This document shows, piece after piece, positions 1 through 8,427 of a stretch of DNA of 56,371 bases. The position numbers and the translations under genes are program-made. The notes below the pieces were generated by a model. That model saw nothing but the letters and a program-made list of their open reading frames with translations, made no database searches and was not told the origin of the DNA. Position 1 is the stretch's first letter, and each line of letters starts with the position of its first letter. The stretch comes from Oleispira sp963933055 (GTDB taxonomy: Bacteria > Pseudomonadota > Gammaproteobacteria > Pseudomonadales > Oceanobacteraceae), in NCBI GenBank assembly GCA_963933055.1, contig CAWVSY010000021.1, forward strand, positions 1 through 56,371. The letters are read 5' to 3'.

Positions 1-653
1 CCATCGGCCTTGAAAAGAGCATTATTTTTGAGCTCAAAAACGCCTGCCCAGAAGATAGCTACCAAGGCCGTGAAACTGGCTTTCACAGCCCAGCTGAAGG
101 CGCACCTAGAAATCAATGGCAAGTATGTGTCATCGATGACCTGGTTAACTTTCGCGTAGGCCTACCTGATTTCGCAATCATCGTAAGCTGCTTAGTTAAT
201 GGCAAAACTGAACATACCGTGGTTATTAACCCAATGAACGGTGACGAGTTCAGCGCTAGCCGTGGTCGTGGCGCGCAATTAAATAACCGCCGCTTACGCT
301 GTGGTCAACTGCGTGAAATCGGACAAGCTCTTATCGGCTTCAAAACTCCGAACCATAGCGAAGGTGAGCGTGTTTTCGAAATCCGCCAAAAAATCACCAG
401 TCTAATGGCACAAGCGAACGATGTTCGTGCTCTTGGCAGTAGCGTACTAATGATGGCTTATACCGCAGCAGACCGCCTACACGGTGCCATGCTTTGTGAT
501 ATGGATGAGTTCTCACTGAATGCTGGTAGCTTAATTGCTCATGAATCTGGCTGCTTAACAGCAAACCTATCAGGCGCACCGTTGATTAAAGCACCTGCTG
601 ATATCCTAGTAGCTAATCCACGCCTATTAAAAGAGCTTGTTCAGAAAGTTTAA
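1..653 (+). CDS. suhB: SuhB/inositol monophosphatase-family protein, 5' truncated by window edge, catalytic motifs degenerate
   Basis: The frame is open from base 3 to the TAA at 651-653, giving 216 residues of a protein whose start lies left of the window. The fold is recognisable from PDFAIIVSCLVNGKTEH, the stretch around INPMNGDEFSASRGRGAQLN and the C-terminal VANPRLLKELV. The Mg-binding motifs of the family are altered. The usual GEE appears as GRE. The DPxDGTxNF motif is shortened to VIDDLVNF. The WDxAAG motif has become FSLNAG. Active phosphatase chemistry is therefore unlikely, although the reading frame is intact to its natural end. In E. coli SuhB also acts with Nus factors in rRNA antitermination, a role reported not to need catalysis, and that may be what is kept here. 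It could also be a second, divergent paralogue. Confidence 0.8.
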   Translation, partial: IGLEKSIIFELKNACPEDSYQGRETGFHSPAEGAPRNQWQVCVIDDLVNFRVGLPDFAIIVSCLVNGKTEHTVVINPMNGDEFSASRGRGAQLNNRRLRCGQLREIGQALIGFKTPNHSEGERVFEIRQKITSLMAQANDVRALGSSVLMMAYTAADRLHGAMLCDMDEFSLNAGSLIAHESGCLTANLSGAPLIKAPADILVANPRLLKELVQKV

Positions 654-704
654 GTCTTAGTTTTGCATTTTGACTGACTACTTTTTGTAACAAAGCTTTT
701 AAAC

Positions 705-760
705 AAGCCCCTCTATGCTGGCTATACTTGATGTATAACCAGCATAGAGGGGCTTTTTTA
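705..760 (+). terminator. Long-stem intrinsic terminator after suhB-like gene
   Basis: Arms 705-727 and 733-755 are 23 bp long and complementary except at one position, around a 5-nt loop, and run into a T6 tract. The hairpin lies 51 bp after the suhB-like stop codon. The stem is unusually long for a simple terminator. Confidence 0.85.
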
Positions 761-927
761 TGTCGCCATTAAACCAAATCAAGCTACTGTTTATTGAGTA
801 TTTTAACCGCCTGGGCCAAATGCAAGCGCCCGATGATGATATCACCCTCACCTGCCCTCTTAGACATCTACCCCAAATGGCCAAAGTAGCAAAAATCAAG
901 AAAGATCAACTTCCATCAGGCCAATAA
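760..927 (+). CDS. Possible small protein of 55 residues, unrecognised
   Basis: An ATG at 760 opens a 55-codon frame ending in TAA at 925-927. The peptide begins MSPLNQIKLLFIEYFNRLG and has a basic C-terminal part with several lysines. AGAGGGG, a good ribosome-binding site, lies about 8 bases before the ATG but is part of the 3' arm of the preceding terminator hairpin. Translation would therefore require the stem to be open, or the frame could be chance. No family is recognised and no promoter is evident between the terminator and the start. The next feature is a terminator belonging to the opposite strand. Confidence 0.3.
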   Translation: MSPLNQIKLLFIEYFNRLGQMQAPDDDITLTCPLRHLPQMAKVAKIKKDQLPSGQ

Positions 928-969
928 AAACCAAAGACCCACAATAATTTTTACCTTACCAGCAGGCAC

Positions 970-992
970 AAAAAAAGGCGGATAATCCGCCT
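970..992 (-). terminator. Intrinsic terminator of the cold-shock-domain gene
   Basis: GGCGGA/TCCGCC stem with a 3-nt loop. On the reverse strand it is followed by a run of seven T (A970-976 on the given strand). It lies 57 bp beyond the stop of the reverse-strand cold-shock gene. Confidence 0.75.
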
Positions 993-1048
993 CTTCTCTT
1001 TTAACGACTAGACCCGCCAATTCTCAGCCTGAATCTATTCAGTAGCGA

Positions 1049-1540
1049 TTAACCACGAACAACTGAAACATCTTCAGCTTGTGGTCCTTTCTGGCCGCGT
1101 ACAACCATAAATTTAACACGCTGACCTTCCGTCAAAGAACGATGACCTTGACCACGAATAGAACGGAAGTGAACGAAAACATCTTCACCGTCATCCCACG
1201 TAATAAAACCAAAACCTTTTTTAACATTAAACCACTTAACCATTCCACGCTCACGACCATCATCAACATCGCTTTCCACAACAGTACCACTTGAACGATT
1301 ACGGCGACGACGCGCAGGAACAGCCAAAGCAGAAATAAAAGCAATCGCGAAGAAGATCAACGCCACAATTGTATAAATAACACCGACATTAGGAAGAGAT
1401 GACAAACTCTCTGCTAACGTACTTCCAGAAGCTAAAGTGATACCTACAAGTACCTTATTTAATGCTACTTTTAAAATAAATGGAGCAATCAGCGCGAGCA
1501 CTAAACTCACAATAAACTTTCTAATCATAATACCTTTCAT
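1049..1540 (-). CDS. Membrane-anchored cold-shock-domain protein
   Basis: The protein has 163 residues in two parts. Residues 5-30 and 50-75 are hydrophobic and look like two membrane helices, followed by a basic PARRRRNR stretch that should face the cytoplasm. The C-terminal 65 residues are a cold-shock domain with the RNA-binding motifs KGFGFI (RNP1) and VFVHF (RNP2). Ordinary Csp proteins are free 70-residue proteins, so this one probably holds a nucleic-acid-binding domain at the inner membrane. An in-frame ATG at 1528 is an alternative start, preceded by AAAGG at close spacing. The gene is divergent from slyX and has its own terminator. The domain assignment is firm; topology and role are inference. 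Confidence 0.9.
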   Translation of the reverse strand: MKGIMIRKFIVSLVLALIAPFILKVALNKVLVGITLASGSTLAESLSSLPNVGVIYTIVALIFFAIAFISALAVPARRRRNRSSGTVVESDVDDGRERGMVKWFNVKKGFGFITWDDGEDVFVHFRSIRGQGHRSLTEGQRVKFMVVRGQKGPQAEDVSVVRG

Positions 1541-1788
1541 CCTTTTCTCTCTTTCGATGCAAATTTTTGTCTGTTTTTCTTTTGCTTAAGACCAAACAAA
1601 GCCACAAAGCCTAGCTATGAAAGCCTAATTCATTACAAAAATCAATACGATAGAAAAGCAAAACGCTCGTACTGTAATTAATAACTCTTTTTGATCAAAT
1701 AACGTACAACTTTACCAAGTTACACCAGTATTCCTTTGACCCTCACCCAATAGCCTGTAACAATTCGAAAAAATTCATCGAGAACCTT

Positions 1789-2025
1789 ATGACAAGCTCA
1801 CAAAGTGACAATCAGCAACAGCAAATCGAGCAACTTGAAACAAAAGTTGCTTACCTAGAACATCATATCGAACAATTAAACGATGCCTTGGTAGAGCTGC
1901 AGTTTGATAATAAAACAGCAAAAGACGCGCTAAAATATTTATACCAACAAGTTCAAAGCATCGGTGGCAGCCAAGGCACACAAACATCCGGTAGCTTTAT
2001 TGAACCTCCTCCGCCTCACTATTAA
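1789..2025 (+). CDS. slyX: SlyX family protein
   Basis: This 78-residue protein is a Gln-rich coiled coil over about residues 8-55. It ends in EPPPPHY, the proline-histidine-tyrosine tail typical of SlyX. Length and composition fit the family. The biochemical role of SlyX is not established; it was named for linkage to slyD in E. coli. The gene stands alone here, divergent from the cold-shock-domain gene and 145 bp before plsB. No clear terminator separates it from plsB. Confidence 0.85.
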   Translation: MTSSQSDNQQQQIEQLETKVAYLEHHIEQLNDALVELQFDNKTAKDALKYLYQQVQSIGGSQGTQTSGSFIEPPPPHY

Positions 2026-2170
2026 TAAGTACTTTTTTCTTGATCATATTCATTTTAGCTAACAATTTCGTTAAATAAGAGTCATTACCTAAGATATTGG
2101 CATAATAGCCATTTAACCCAATGCACTGAGCAGGTAAACTTAGCCTGTTATTTACATTGGAATTGTTAGC

Positions 2171-4639
2171 ATGAATTTAATCACGGCGATTAATAATGGG
2201 TTATTTCGTTTTAAGCAGCGCTTAATCCATACATTAGTTAATACAAAAATCATTGGTCCCACCGCACAAGATCTTGGATTAGATAGCAGCAAGCCTATTG
2301 TTTATGCCTTGCAATATAAATCTAATGGCCAAGAATTAGTGATTGATAAAGTGATAACAGATGCTGGCTTACCCAGCATTCTAGAGACCAAGATTGGTGA
2401 GCAACAAAAAAATATCAGCCCATTTTTTTCCAGCTACAAACGTGCTGGCGCACCCTTTCGTAAACGCGGCATACCTCTTGTTTCAAAACGTCTTACCCGC
2501 TGGATCGATTTAATTCGTGATCAAAAAGAGCAAGACATTCAAATTGTTCCCGTCGTCGTTTATTGGGGTCGCAGCCCTGATAAAGAACGCTCGTTCCTAA
2601 AGATCTGGTTACAAAGCAGTGGCACACTAGGTGGCCGCCTTTCCACCATTATGGCCATTTTATTAAATGGACGTGAAACGGCGATTCGCTTCAGTACTCC
2701 GATATCACTGCGCCAACTGATTGATGAAGGCAAAGATACCGAAATAACAGCGCGCAAACTTTCCCGCGTATTACGTGTTCACTTCCGTCAGGTGAATGCA
2801 ACGGTATTAGGTCCTGATCTATCCCACCGCAGCACCTTAGTACATCAAATTCCTCGTAAACCTTTGGTGATCGAAGCCATTGAAGAGGAAATGAAAACGA
2901 AAAACATCAGTCGTAAAAAAGCCAATGCTTTAGCCCTAAAATACGCCGATGAAATTGCGGCCAACATGACCCATACCGCCATTCGTTTCTTGGATGTTGT
3001 TTTAACTTGGGTTTGGAATAAAATTTATAACGGCGTCAACATTTACAATATTGAACGCCTACAAGATGCGAACAAAGATAATGAAATCATCTACGTTCCT
3101 TGTCACCGTAGTCATATCGATTATTTGTTACTCTCGTATGTGCTTTACCATAACGGCCTCCAAGTCCCGCATATTGCGGCTGGGATCAACTTAAACATGC
3201 CGATTGCTGGGCCTATTTTACGCCGTGGTGGTGCTTTCTTTATGCGCCGTACTTTTAAGGGCAACAAATTATACGCCGCGGTCTTTGATGAATACCTACA
3301 CTCGGTATTCAAAAATGGTTATTCAACCGAATACTTTGTTGAAGGTGGTCGCAGCCGAACTGGGCGTACCCTCAATCCTAAAGCAGGCATGCTGGCGATG
3401 ACTCTGAGAAGTTATTTGCGTGATTCAACTAAGCCAATTATTTTTATGCCAGTTTATGTTGGCTATGAAAAAGTATTTGAATCTAATAGCTATCAAGGCG
3501 AACTGAAAGGCAAGAAAAAGAAAAAAGAAGGACTCGGTGGCATTTTTGCGTCAGTGCGAAATATGAAACGCTCCTTCGGTAAAGTACGCGTGACGTTTGG
3601 CAACCCCATTAACTTCGATCATCTATTGGATGCGGAGCAGCCTAATTGGCGCGAGGAACGCAGCCAGAATAATTTTAAACCCGATTGGACACCCAAGGTC
3701 GTCAACAAACTGGCCCTTGAAGTGGCTACGCAAATCAACAATGCCGCCTCCGTCAATCCAATCAATTTAGTGGCTACCGGTTTATTAGCGACCCCCTATC
3801 TAGCCATGGACGCCCAATTACTGGCAAACAAATTGGATGACTACAAGAAATTGCTGCAAACTTTACCGTATACCGACCTTGTCGAAATTCCAGAAGGTGA
3901 TGGTAAAGAATGGATCGCTTATGCTGAAAACATGGGCATGATCTCGATTGCGAAACACAGCCTAGGTGAAATCGTTCAAGCCGATGAACATCAAGCAATT
4001 TCTTTAAGCTATTATCGCAATAACGTCTTCCATATCTTTGCAATGCCTTCTTTATTGGCCAGCTTATTTGTTAATAATCGCGATCATAACCTCGAAGAAA
4101 TTCAGACACTGTGTAAGTTTTTATATCCTTTCTTCAAGGCGGAATTATTTTTACGCTGGGATTTAGAAGAGCTACCAGAAGTAGTCGAAGTTTGCTTACA
4201 AGCTATGGTGAATCTTGGACTCATCGAACGCGACGGCGATCATTTTAGCCGCCCTGCAGCGAACTCTAACGAGTACCTAAAGCTGTCCGGTTTTGGCCAA
4301 GTTGCGATGCAAACTCAAGAACGTTATTTCTTAACCTTATCTTTATTACGAAAAATTGGCAGTGGTAATGCAACCGCGAAAGAACTTGAAGAACAGTCTT
4401 CTATTTTAGCGTCACGCATATCCATACTGCATGGCATTAGCACACCAGAATTTTTCGATAAAAATCTGTTCCGTACACTCATCGAGCAATTACTGAGTCA
4501 GGGATTAATTCATACTGACGAAGATGAACAGCTAATTTTTGACGAAAGCCTCACCGTTATGACACTTGAGTTAGAAAAAGTATTGGATGCGAGTTTACGC
4601 CAGAGTATTTTGCAAATTACTTGGCAAGAATCTGAATAA
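2171..4639 (+). CDS. plsB: Glycerol-3-phosphate 1-O-acyltransferase
   Basis: This 822-residue inner-membrane enzyme acylates sn-glycerol 3-phosphate at position 1, the first step of phospholipid synthesis. The four acyltransferase motifs are present in order: HRSHID near residue 312 with the catalytic His and Asp, GGAFFMRR near 354, EGGRSRTGR near 391, and the IIFMPVYVGYE block shortly after. The length matches E. coli PlsB (about 807 residues). The long N-terminal region and the C-terminal helical region are as expected. The start ATG follows a weak GGA. The gene is monocistronic and convergent with rsmJ. Confidence 0.96.
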   Translation: MNLITAINNGLFRFKQRLIHTLVNTKIIGPTAQDLGLDSSKPIVYALQYKSNGQELVIDKVITDAGLPSILETKIGEQQKNISPFFSSYKRAGAPFRKRGIPLVSKRLTRWIDLIRDQKEQDIQIVPVVVYWGRSPDKERSFLKIWLQSSGTLGGRLSTIMAILLNGRETAIRFSTPISLRQLIDEGKDTEITARKLSRVLRVHFRQVNATVLGPDLSHRSTLVHQIPRKPLVIEAIEEEMKTKNISRKKANALALKYADEIAANMTHTAIRFLDVVLTWVWNKIYNGVNIYNIERLQDANKDNEIIYVPCHRSHIDYLLLSYVLYHNGLQVPHIAAGINLNMPIAGPILRRGGAFFMRRTFKGNKLYAAVFDEYLHSVFKNGYSTEYFVEGGRSRTGRTLNPKAGMLAMTLRSYLRDSTKPIIFMPVYVGYEKVFESNSYQGELKGKKKKKEGLGGIFASVRNMKRSFGKVRVTFGNPINFDHLLDAEQPNWREERSQNNFKPDWTPKVVNKLALEVATQINNAASVNPINLVATGLLATPYLAMDAQLLANKLDDYKKLLQTLPYTDLVEIPEGDGKEWIAYAENMGMISIAKHSLGEIVQADEHQAISLSYYRNNVFHIFAMPSLLASLFVNNRDHNLEEIQTLCKFLYPFFKAELFLRWDLEELPEVVEVCLQAMVNLGLIERDGDHFSRPAANSNEYLKLSGFGQVAMQTQERYFLTLSLLRKIGSGNATAKELEEQSSILASRISILHGISTPEFFDKNLFRTLIEQLLSQGLIHTDEDEQLIFDESLTVMTLELEKVLDASLRQSILQITWQESE

Positions 4640-4654
4640 AATTCACATACTTAA

Positions 4655-4676
4655 TAGCCACCCACAAGGGTGGCTA
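4655..4676. terminator. Hairpin between convergent plsB and rsmJ
   Basis: Perfect 9-bp stem TAGCCACCC/GGGTGGCTA with loop ACAA, overlapping the rsmJ stop codon. Neither side has a strong T tract, so termination may be weak or factor-assisted. Confidence 0.5.
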
Positions 4677-5471
4677 AATGGGTTTAGCCTCGACCTTTGT
4701 TTTAGAATAGACATCAAAACGATTAGCCTTACCGGCTAATGTATAACTCGGTTGCTTACCTGCCAATGGTGGTGCTTTAGCAGGTCGTTTCACCACAATG
4801 CGACAACGCGCAATGGCATCCGCCTGAGCCCATAATTGATCTTCATCCAAATCTGCTCCAACCAAAGTACGAAATAATTTCATTTCTTTTTTGGCTTCTG
4901 CTGAAGCATTTGAATGTGGAAACATGGGATCCAAATAAACAACATCAGGCTGCTCATAACCCAATTCAAACCAATCTCGCAATAGCTCAATAGAGTTACC
5001 TTGCAGCAATTTCATGCGCGACATAATATCGGCTATTTCCCTTTCGCCTTGGGCACATTGCAAACCACTTTTTAATAATAAATAAACCACCGGGTGGCGT
5101 TCTATCAACGTGACATGGCAGCCTAAGGTTGCTAATACAAATCCATCACGCCCAAGACCTGCAGTAGCATCCAAGACCGTCGGTTTGTAGGCGCTGCTGA
5201 TACCAACGGCCTTAGCAATGCTTTGCCCCTTGCCGCCACCGTATTTTCGACGATGCGCGCTAGCACCACTAACAAAATCGACAAAGACAGGCCCTGGAGC
5301 CTTTTTACCCCCCTGCTGAAGACTTATACGCTGCCCATCAACCAGCATGTACAAACCCGCGTGCTGTAATTGATCAAACTCAACAGCATCAATTTGCCAT
5401 TCTTCACGCCATGCGGGTAAATCAAATAGCTCAGTTTCAGATTGCTGAATTATTCCATCTAATAACGCCAT
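4674..5471 (-). CDS. rsmJ: 16S rRNA (guanine1516-N2)-methyltransferase
   Basis: This 265-residue SAM-dependent methyltransferase modifies G1516 in helix 45 of 16S rRNA. The SAM-binding loop VLDATAGLGRDGF lies near residue 100 and the catalytic-type motif DVVYLDPMFPHS near 178. The RRKYGGGKGQ segment before the SAM loop is typical of RsmJ/YhiQ. I place the start at the ATG at 5471, which shares its A with the uppP stop codon (TAATG) and so suggests translational coupling. A GTG 12 bases upstream at 5483 is an alternative. Confidence 0.92.
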   Translation of the reverse strand: MALLDGIIQQSETELFDLPAWREEWQIDAVEFDQLQHAGLYMLVDGQRISLQQGGKKAPGPVFVDFVSGASAHRRKYGGGKGQSIAKAVGISSAYKPTVLDATAGLGRDGFVLATLGCHVTLIERHPVVYLLLKSGLQCAQGEREIADIMSRMKLLQGNSIELLRDWFELGYEQPDVVYLDPMFPHSNASAEAKKEMKLFRTLVGADLDEDQLWAQADAIARCRIVVKRPAKAPPLAGKQPSYTLAGKANRFDVYSKTKVEAKPI

Positions 5472-6268
5472 TAAACAAACCACACCAACAAGATAATACC
5501 CAATGCTAAACGGTAAATAACAAAAGGCAGCATGCCAATGCGATTAATCATGGCTAGAAAGAAATAAATACAGACATAAGCACTGATCGCAGAAAGCAAC
5601 GCCGCCAAACCAATCTCCAACCAATTAACTTGCGTCGCTTGCTCAATCAGATCTTTCGTTTTTAATAAACCCGCGGCTAATATAAGAGGGATTGAAATTA
5701 AAAATGAAAAGCGGGCAGCAGATTGACGCTGAAAACCTAAAAATAGAGCAGCGGTCATGGTAATACCCGAGCGAGACGTTCCAGGAATCAAAGCAAATGC
5801 TTGGAAAATACCAATAATCAATGCCGCAAGCAGTGTCATTTGCAACATATCTTTATGTTCATTGGCCATACGATCGGCCGCAAGTAATAACAAACCAAAG
5901 CCAATCGTTGCATAAGCAATGACTTCACTTGAGCGAAAATTCGCTTCTATCCAATCGCCATAAATTAAACCCACCAAGCCCGCGGGTATTGTTGCAATTA
6001 CAATAGCCCAAGCTAACCGTGCGTTATTATTCATCTTGGTCGAAAAACCGGTCGTTAACCAGCCTTGAGTTATCGCAACGACATCTCGGCGAAAATAGAT
6101 AATCACAGCGACGAGTGTGCCAATGTGTGTGGCAACATCAAAAGCCAATCCCTGATCAGCCCAGCCTAAAATTTGCGAAGGCAAAATTAAATGCGCAGAA
6201 CTTGAGATCGGCAAGAATTCGGTAAAACCTTGCAACAACGATAAAACAATAATTTGAATTAAATCCAT
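5471..6268 (-). CDS. uppP: Undecaprenyl-diphosphatase
   Basis: This 265-residue polytopic membrane protein of the BacA/UppP family dephosphorylates undecaprenyl diphosphate to recycle the lipid carrier of peptidoglycan synthesis. The two signature regions are present: GFTEFLPISSSAHL near residue 14 and PGTSRSGITMT near 161, which supply the active-site Glu, Ser and Arg residues. About seven to eight hydrophobic segments are visible. Its stop codon overlaps the rsmJ start, so the two genes are probably cotranscribed, although their functions are unrelated. Confidence 0.95.
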   Translation of the reverse strand: MDLIQIIVLSLLQGFTEFLPISSSAHLILPSQILGWADQGLAFDVATHIGTLVAVIIYFRRDVVAITQGWLTTGFSTKMNNNARLAWAIVIATIPAGLVGLIYGDWIEANFRSSEVIAYATIGFGLLLLAADRMANEHKDMLQMTLLAALIIGIFQAFALIPGTSRSGITMTAALFLGFQRQSAARFSFLISIPLILAAGLLKTKDLIEQATQVNWLEIGLAALLSAISAYVCIYFFLAMINRIGMLPFVIYRLALGIILLVWFV

Positions 6269-6349
6269 TTCAACAATTTCCTATTGTGTATTGCTACCAG
6301 ATAACAACGACAGCAATTCATCTCTATTTATGTAAGTTATTTATATGAG

Positions 6350-7075
6350 TTATTTATTAAGCAATGACGGTTGCTCCGCCAGCTTTTTCCAAGCAACAGT
6401 ATCGCGTAAATAGACCGGCTGCTGATGCTCTGCCGTCGTAAATTTACCTTGCTGCCAAGCGACCAAAGCGATGTCCATCATGCTCTCTGCAATAGCAGCA
6501 ATATCTTCTTCGACCGTATCAACAACAGCTAAAACCTGCGGCATTTGATCAGCAAACTGAAAACCATCTCCTGCTCCCAACCAAGAAATACCTGACCAAT
6601 CATTAGCCGATGCCAATAATGAAAGATCTACCTGTTCAGGTTTCGCTAAAGCATCTTCAATAATCGCCACCAAGCCTTGCTCTGTTTTATGATAAGCAGC
6701 ATAAAACACCTCTCCCATATGAGCATTCATAATCGCAACAACATGCTCATTGTCTTTCACTTTCATTGCTTGCCAAGCAAGTGCTTGCAAGGAAGAAATG
6801 CCATAAAGCTTGGCGTCTGTTGCTAATGACAGACCTTGGGCAACTGAAATAGCAATGCGAAGCCCAGTAAAAGAACCAGGACCCTTGCCAAATGCAATTC
6901 CGTCAAGCTGCTTTGGCTTAATGCCCGCTTGCTGACACAAGTTTTCAATCATCGGCATCAATAGCTGAGCATGCTTACGAGGCTGTAACTGGGCCGCACT
7001 GTACACCGTACCATTGATACTAAGTGCCGCTGAACACCAAGAAGCGGAGGCATCTAAAACGAGGATATTACTCAT
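6350..7075 (-). CDS. tsaB: tRNA threonylcarbamoyladenosine biosynthesis protein TsaB
   Basis: TsaB is the ASKHA-fold partner of TsaD in making t6A at position 37 of ANN-decoding tRNAs. The N-terminal ILVLDASASWCSAAL is the degenerate nucleotide-binding strand pair. FGKGPGSFTGLRI near residue 68 is the family hallmark. I chose the ATG at 7075 because it gives the usual TsaB N-terminus and length (241 residues). An ATG at 7090 and a longer frame to 7120 add only unconserved residues. The gene sits 74 bp from the terminator of the upstream histone-like gene, so it probably has its own promoter there. Confidence 0.93.
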   Translation of the reverse strand: MSNILVLDASASWCSAALSINGTVYSAAQLQPRKHAQLLMPMIENLCQQAGIKPKQLDGIAFGKGPGSFTGLRIAISVAQGLSLATDAKLYGISSLQALAWQAMKVKDNEHVVAIMNAHMGEVFYAAYHKTEQGLVAIIEDALAKPEQVDLSLLASANDWSGISWLGAGDGFQFADQMPQVLAVVDTVEEDIAAIAESMMDIALVAWQQGKFTTAEHQQPVYLRDTVAWKKLAEQPSLLNK

Positions 7076-7143
7076 TGAATTTACTAACATGGTTAAAATT
7101 TGCCGCAGTATAACAAACACTGAACAACATTTGAAAATTGAGC

Positions 7144-7176
7144 AAAAAAAAGCCCTAGAATTGACTCTAGGGCTTT
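7144..7176 (-). terminator. Intrinsic terminator of histone H1-like gene
   Basis: 11-bp stem AAAGCCCTAGA/TCTAGGGCTTT (7149-7159 and 7166-7176) with a 6-nt loop. On the reverse strand it runs into eight T. It lies 49 bp past the stop of the gene at 7225-7974. Confidence 0.85.
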
Positions 7177-7224
7177 ATTGTCACTTAAATAAACAAGAAC
7201 TCTGGGCTAGAACCCGTTCCCGTA

Positions 7225-7974
7225 CTATTTTTTAGCAGGACGACCACGGCCAGCTTTCTTAGCTACTGGCGCTTTTTTAACAGGTGCTTTTTTAACGACG
7301 GCTGTTTTCGCAGCAGACTTTGCTTTAACCGCTGGCTTTTTCTTAGCAGGTGCAACCAAGGCTTTCGCTTTAGCCGCTAATTTTTTAGCCGCTGCTTTTG
7401 CTTTCTTAGCTTCTTTAGCAGTACGCGCCTTAACTTTAGCCGCAATTTGACGCTCGCGGGATTTAGTCCAAGACTGTTCAAAATCTGCTAATGCTTTCTT
7501 CAAGTCAGCTTCAGACTTAACATTCAAAGACGCTTCAAAATCAGCAATAACCGCTTTCGCTTTTGCTTCAACTTCTGCCGCTTTAGCATCCATTTCTGCC
7601 ACTTTCAAAGCAACTTTAGCTTCACGCAACTGAGCTTTTAAAGGTGCTAGTTTTTCTTTCTCAGAACGAACTTTCGCATTAGCCGTTACCACAGCACGTT
7701 TAATAGCCGCGGTTGGTTTAGGCTTAGTGGCTTTTGCTTTAGCAACAGCTTGCTTTTTAATAGCAGCATCAATCTTAACTTGTTGAGCGGCGATCGCTTT
7801 TGTTGCTTTTTCAATTGCAGTTTGAGCTTTTGCAACTGCTGGAGCAACAGCAACAACATTCGTTGCTTTTTTAGCAATTGTTTTTTTAGCAGCAGGTTTC
7901 GTCGCACGTTTAGCAGGAGCTTTTTTAGCAACTACTTTTTTAGCGGCTGCCGGGTTCTTTTTAGGTCTGCCCAT
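7225..7974 (-). CDS. Histone H1-like Ala/Lys-rich DNA-binding protein with AT-hook-like ends
   Basis: The protein has 249 residues, of which I count 73 Ala and 60 Lys, just over half. The N-terminus carries MGRPKKN and the C-terminus GRGRPAKK, both AT-hook-like. The two tails are KKAPAKK/KKPAAKK-type low-complexity repeats like eukaryotic H1 and Pseudomonas AlgP (AlgR3). Residues 85-180 contain Glu and Asp and look like a long helix or coiled coil, ending in SKSRERQIAAKVKART. Nucleoid binding at AT-rich DNA is the likely role. The ribosome-binding site GAGGA is 9 bases from the ATG. I do not assign a gene symbol because low-complexity proteins cannot be matched reliably by eye. Confidence 0.8.
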   Translation of the reverse strand: MGRPKKNPAAAKKVVAKKAPAKRATKPAAKKTIAKKATNVVAVAPAVAKAQTAIEKATKAIAAQQVKIDAAIKKQAVAKAKATKPKPTAAIKRAVVTANAKVRSEKEKLAPLKAQLREAKVALKVAEMDAKAAEVEAKAKAVIADFEASLNVKSEADLKKALADFEQSWTKSRERQIAAKVKARTAKEAKKAKAAAKKLAAKAKALVAPAKKKPAVKAKSAAKTAVVKKAPVKKAPVAKKAGRGRPAKK

Positions 7975-8368
7975 TATTAATTCCTCGATTAGCTAATATG
8001 TTATTCATATTAAAATTAGCACAAATATAATTGCGCGGAAGATGACGAGGTCAATAATAGTGTTTTTAGCGGCAAAAACCAAAAAAAAGTGCATTATTTC
8101 ATCAAATATTCAAGATATCCTTTAAAAATATTTAAAATTAATTTTATTTAAGCCAATAATTTTTAATAACCTTTCGTTAATTATATTTATAACAATATCT
8201 GAAATTCGACAACTCTCGTTAATAGGCTCAATAAACCGCCGTGAAAAATCAAATAGTATGAAAAATTAATCGTTACTTAAAACTGACTACATTCAAAAAT
8301 TGCTGAATAATTACACCCAAATGCATTTAACATAATGGAGTTTTTTGCACAGGCATAAATTTCAGACA
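7975..8368. other. AT-rich intergenic region upstream of the histone-like gene
   Basis: About 390 bases hold no convincing coding frame. Bases 8090-8340 are strongly AT-rich, with runs of A and T. The part nearest 7974 must contain the promoter of the histone-like gene, but I could not choose one -35/-10 pair with confidence. Confidence 0.6.
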
Positions 8369-8397
8369 TAAAAAAAGACCCTTTGGGTCTTTTTTTA
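8369..8397 (-). terminator. Intrinsic terminator of adk
   Basis: Stem AAAAAAGACCC/GGGTCTTTTTT with a 3-nt loop, followed on the reverse strand by T residues, 31 bp beyond the adk stop codon. Confidence 0.85.
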
Positions 8398-8427
8398 ATC
8401 AAGCATTATTCAAACGAATCTGCGCAT

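Noticed and set aside
699..899. Reverse-strand 66-codon frame over the terminator
   Set aside because: It reads through the long terminator stem and opposes the small forward frame; no homology is visible.
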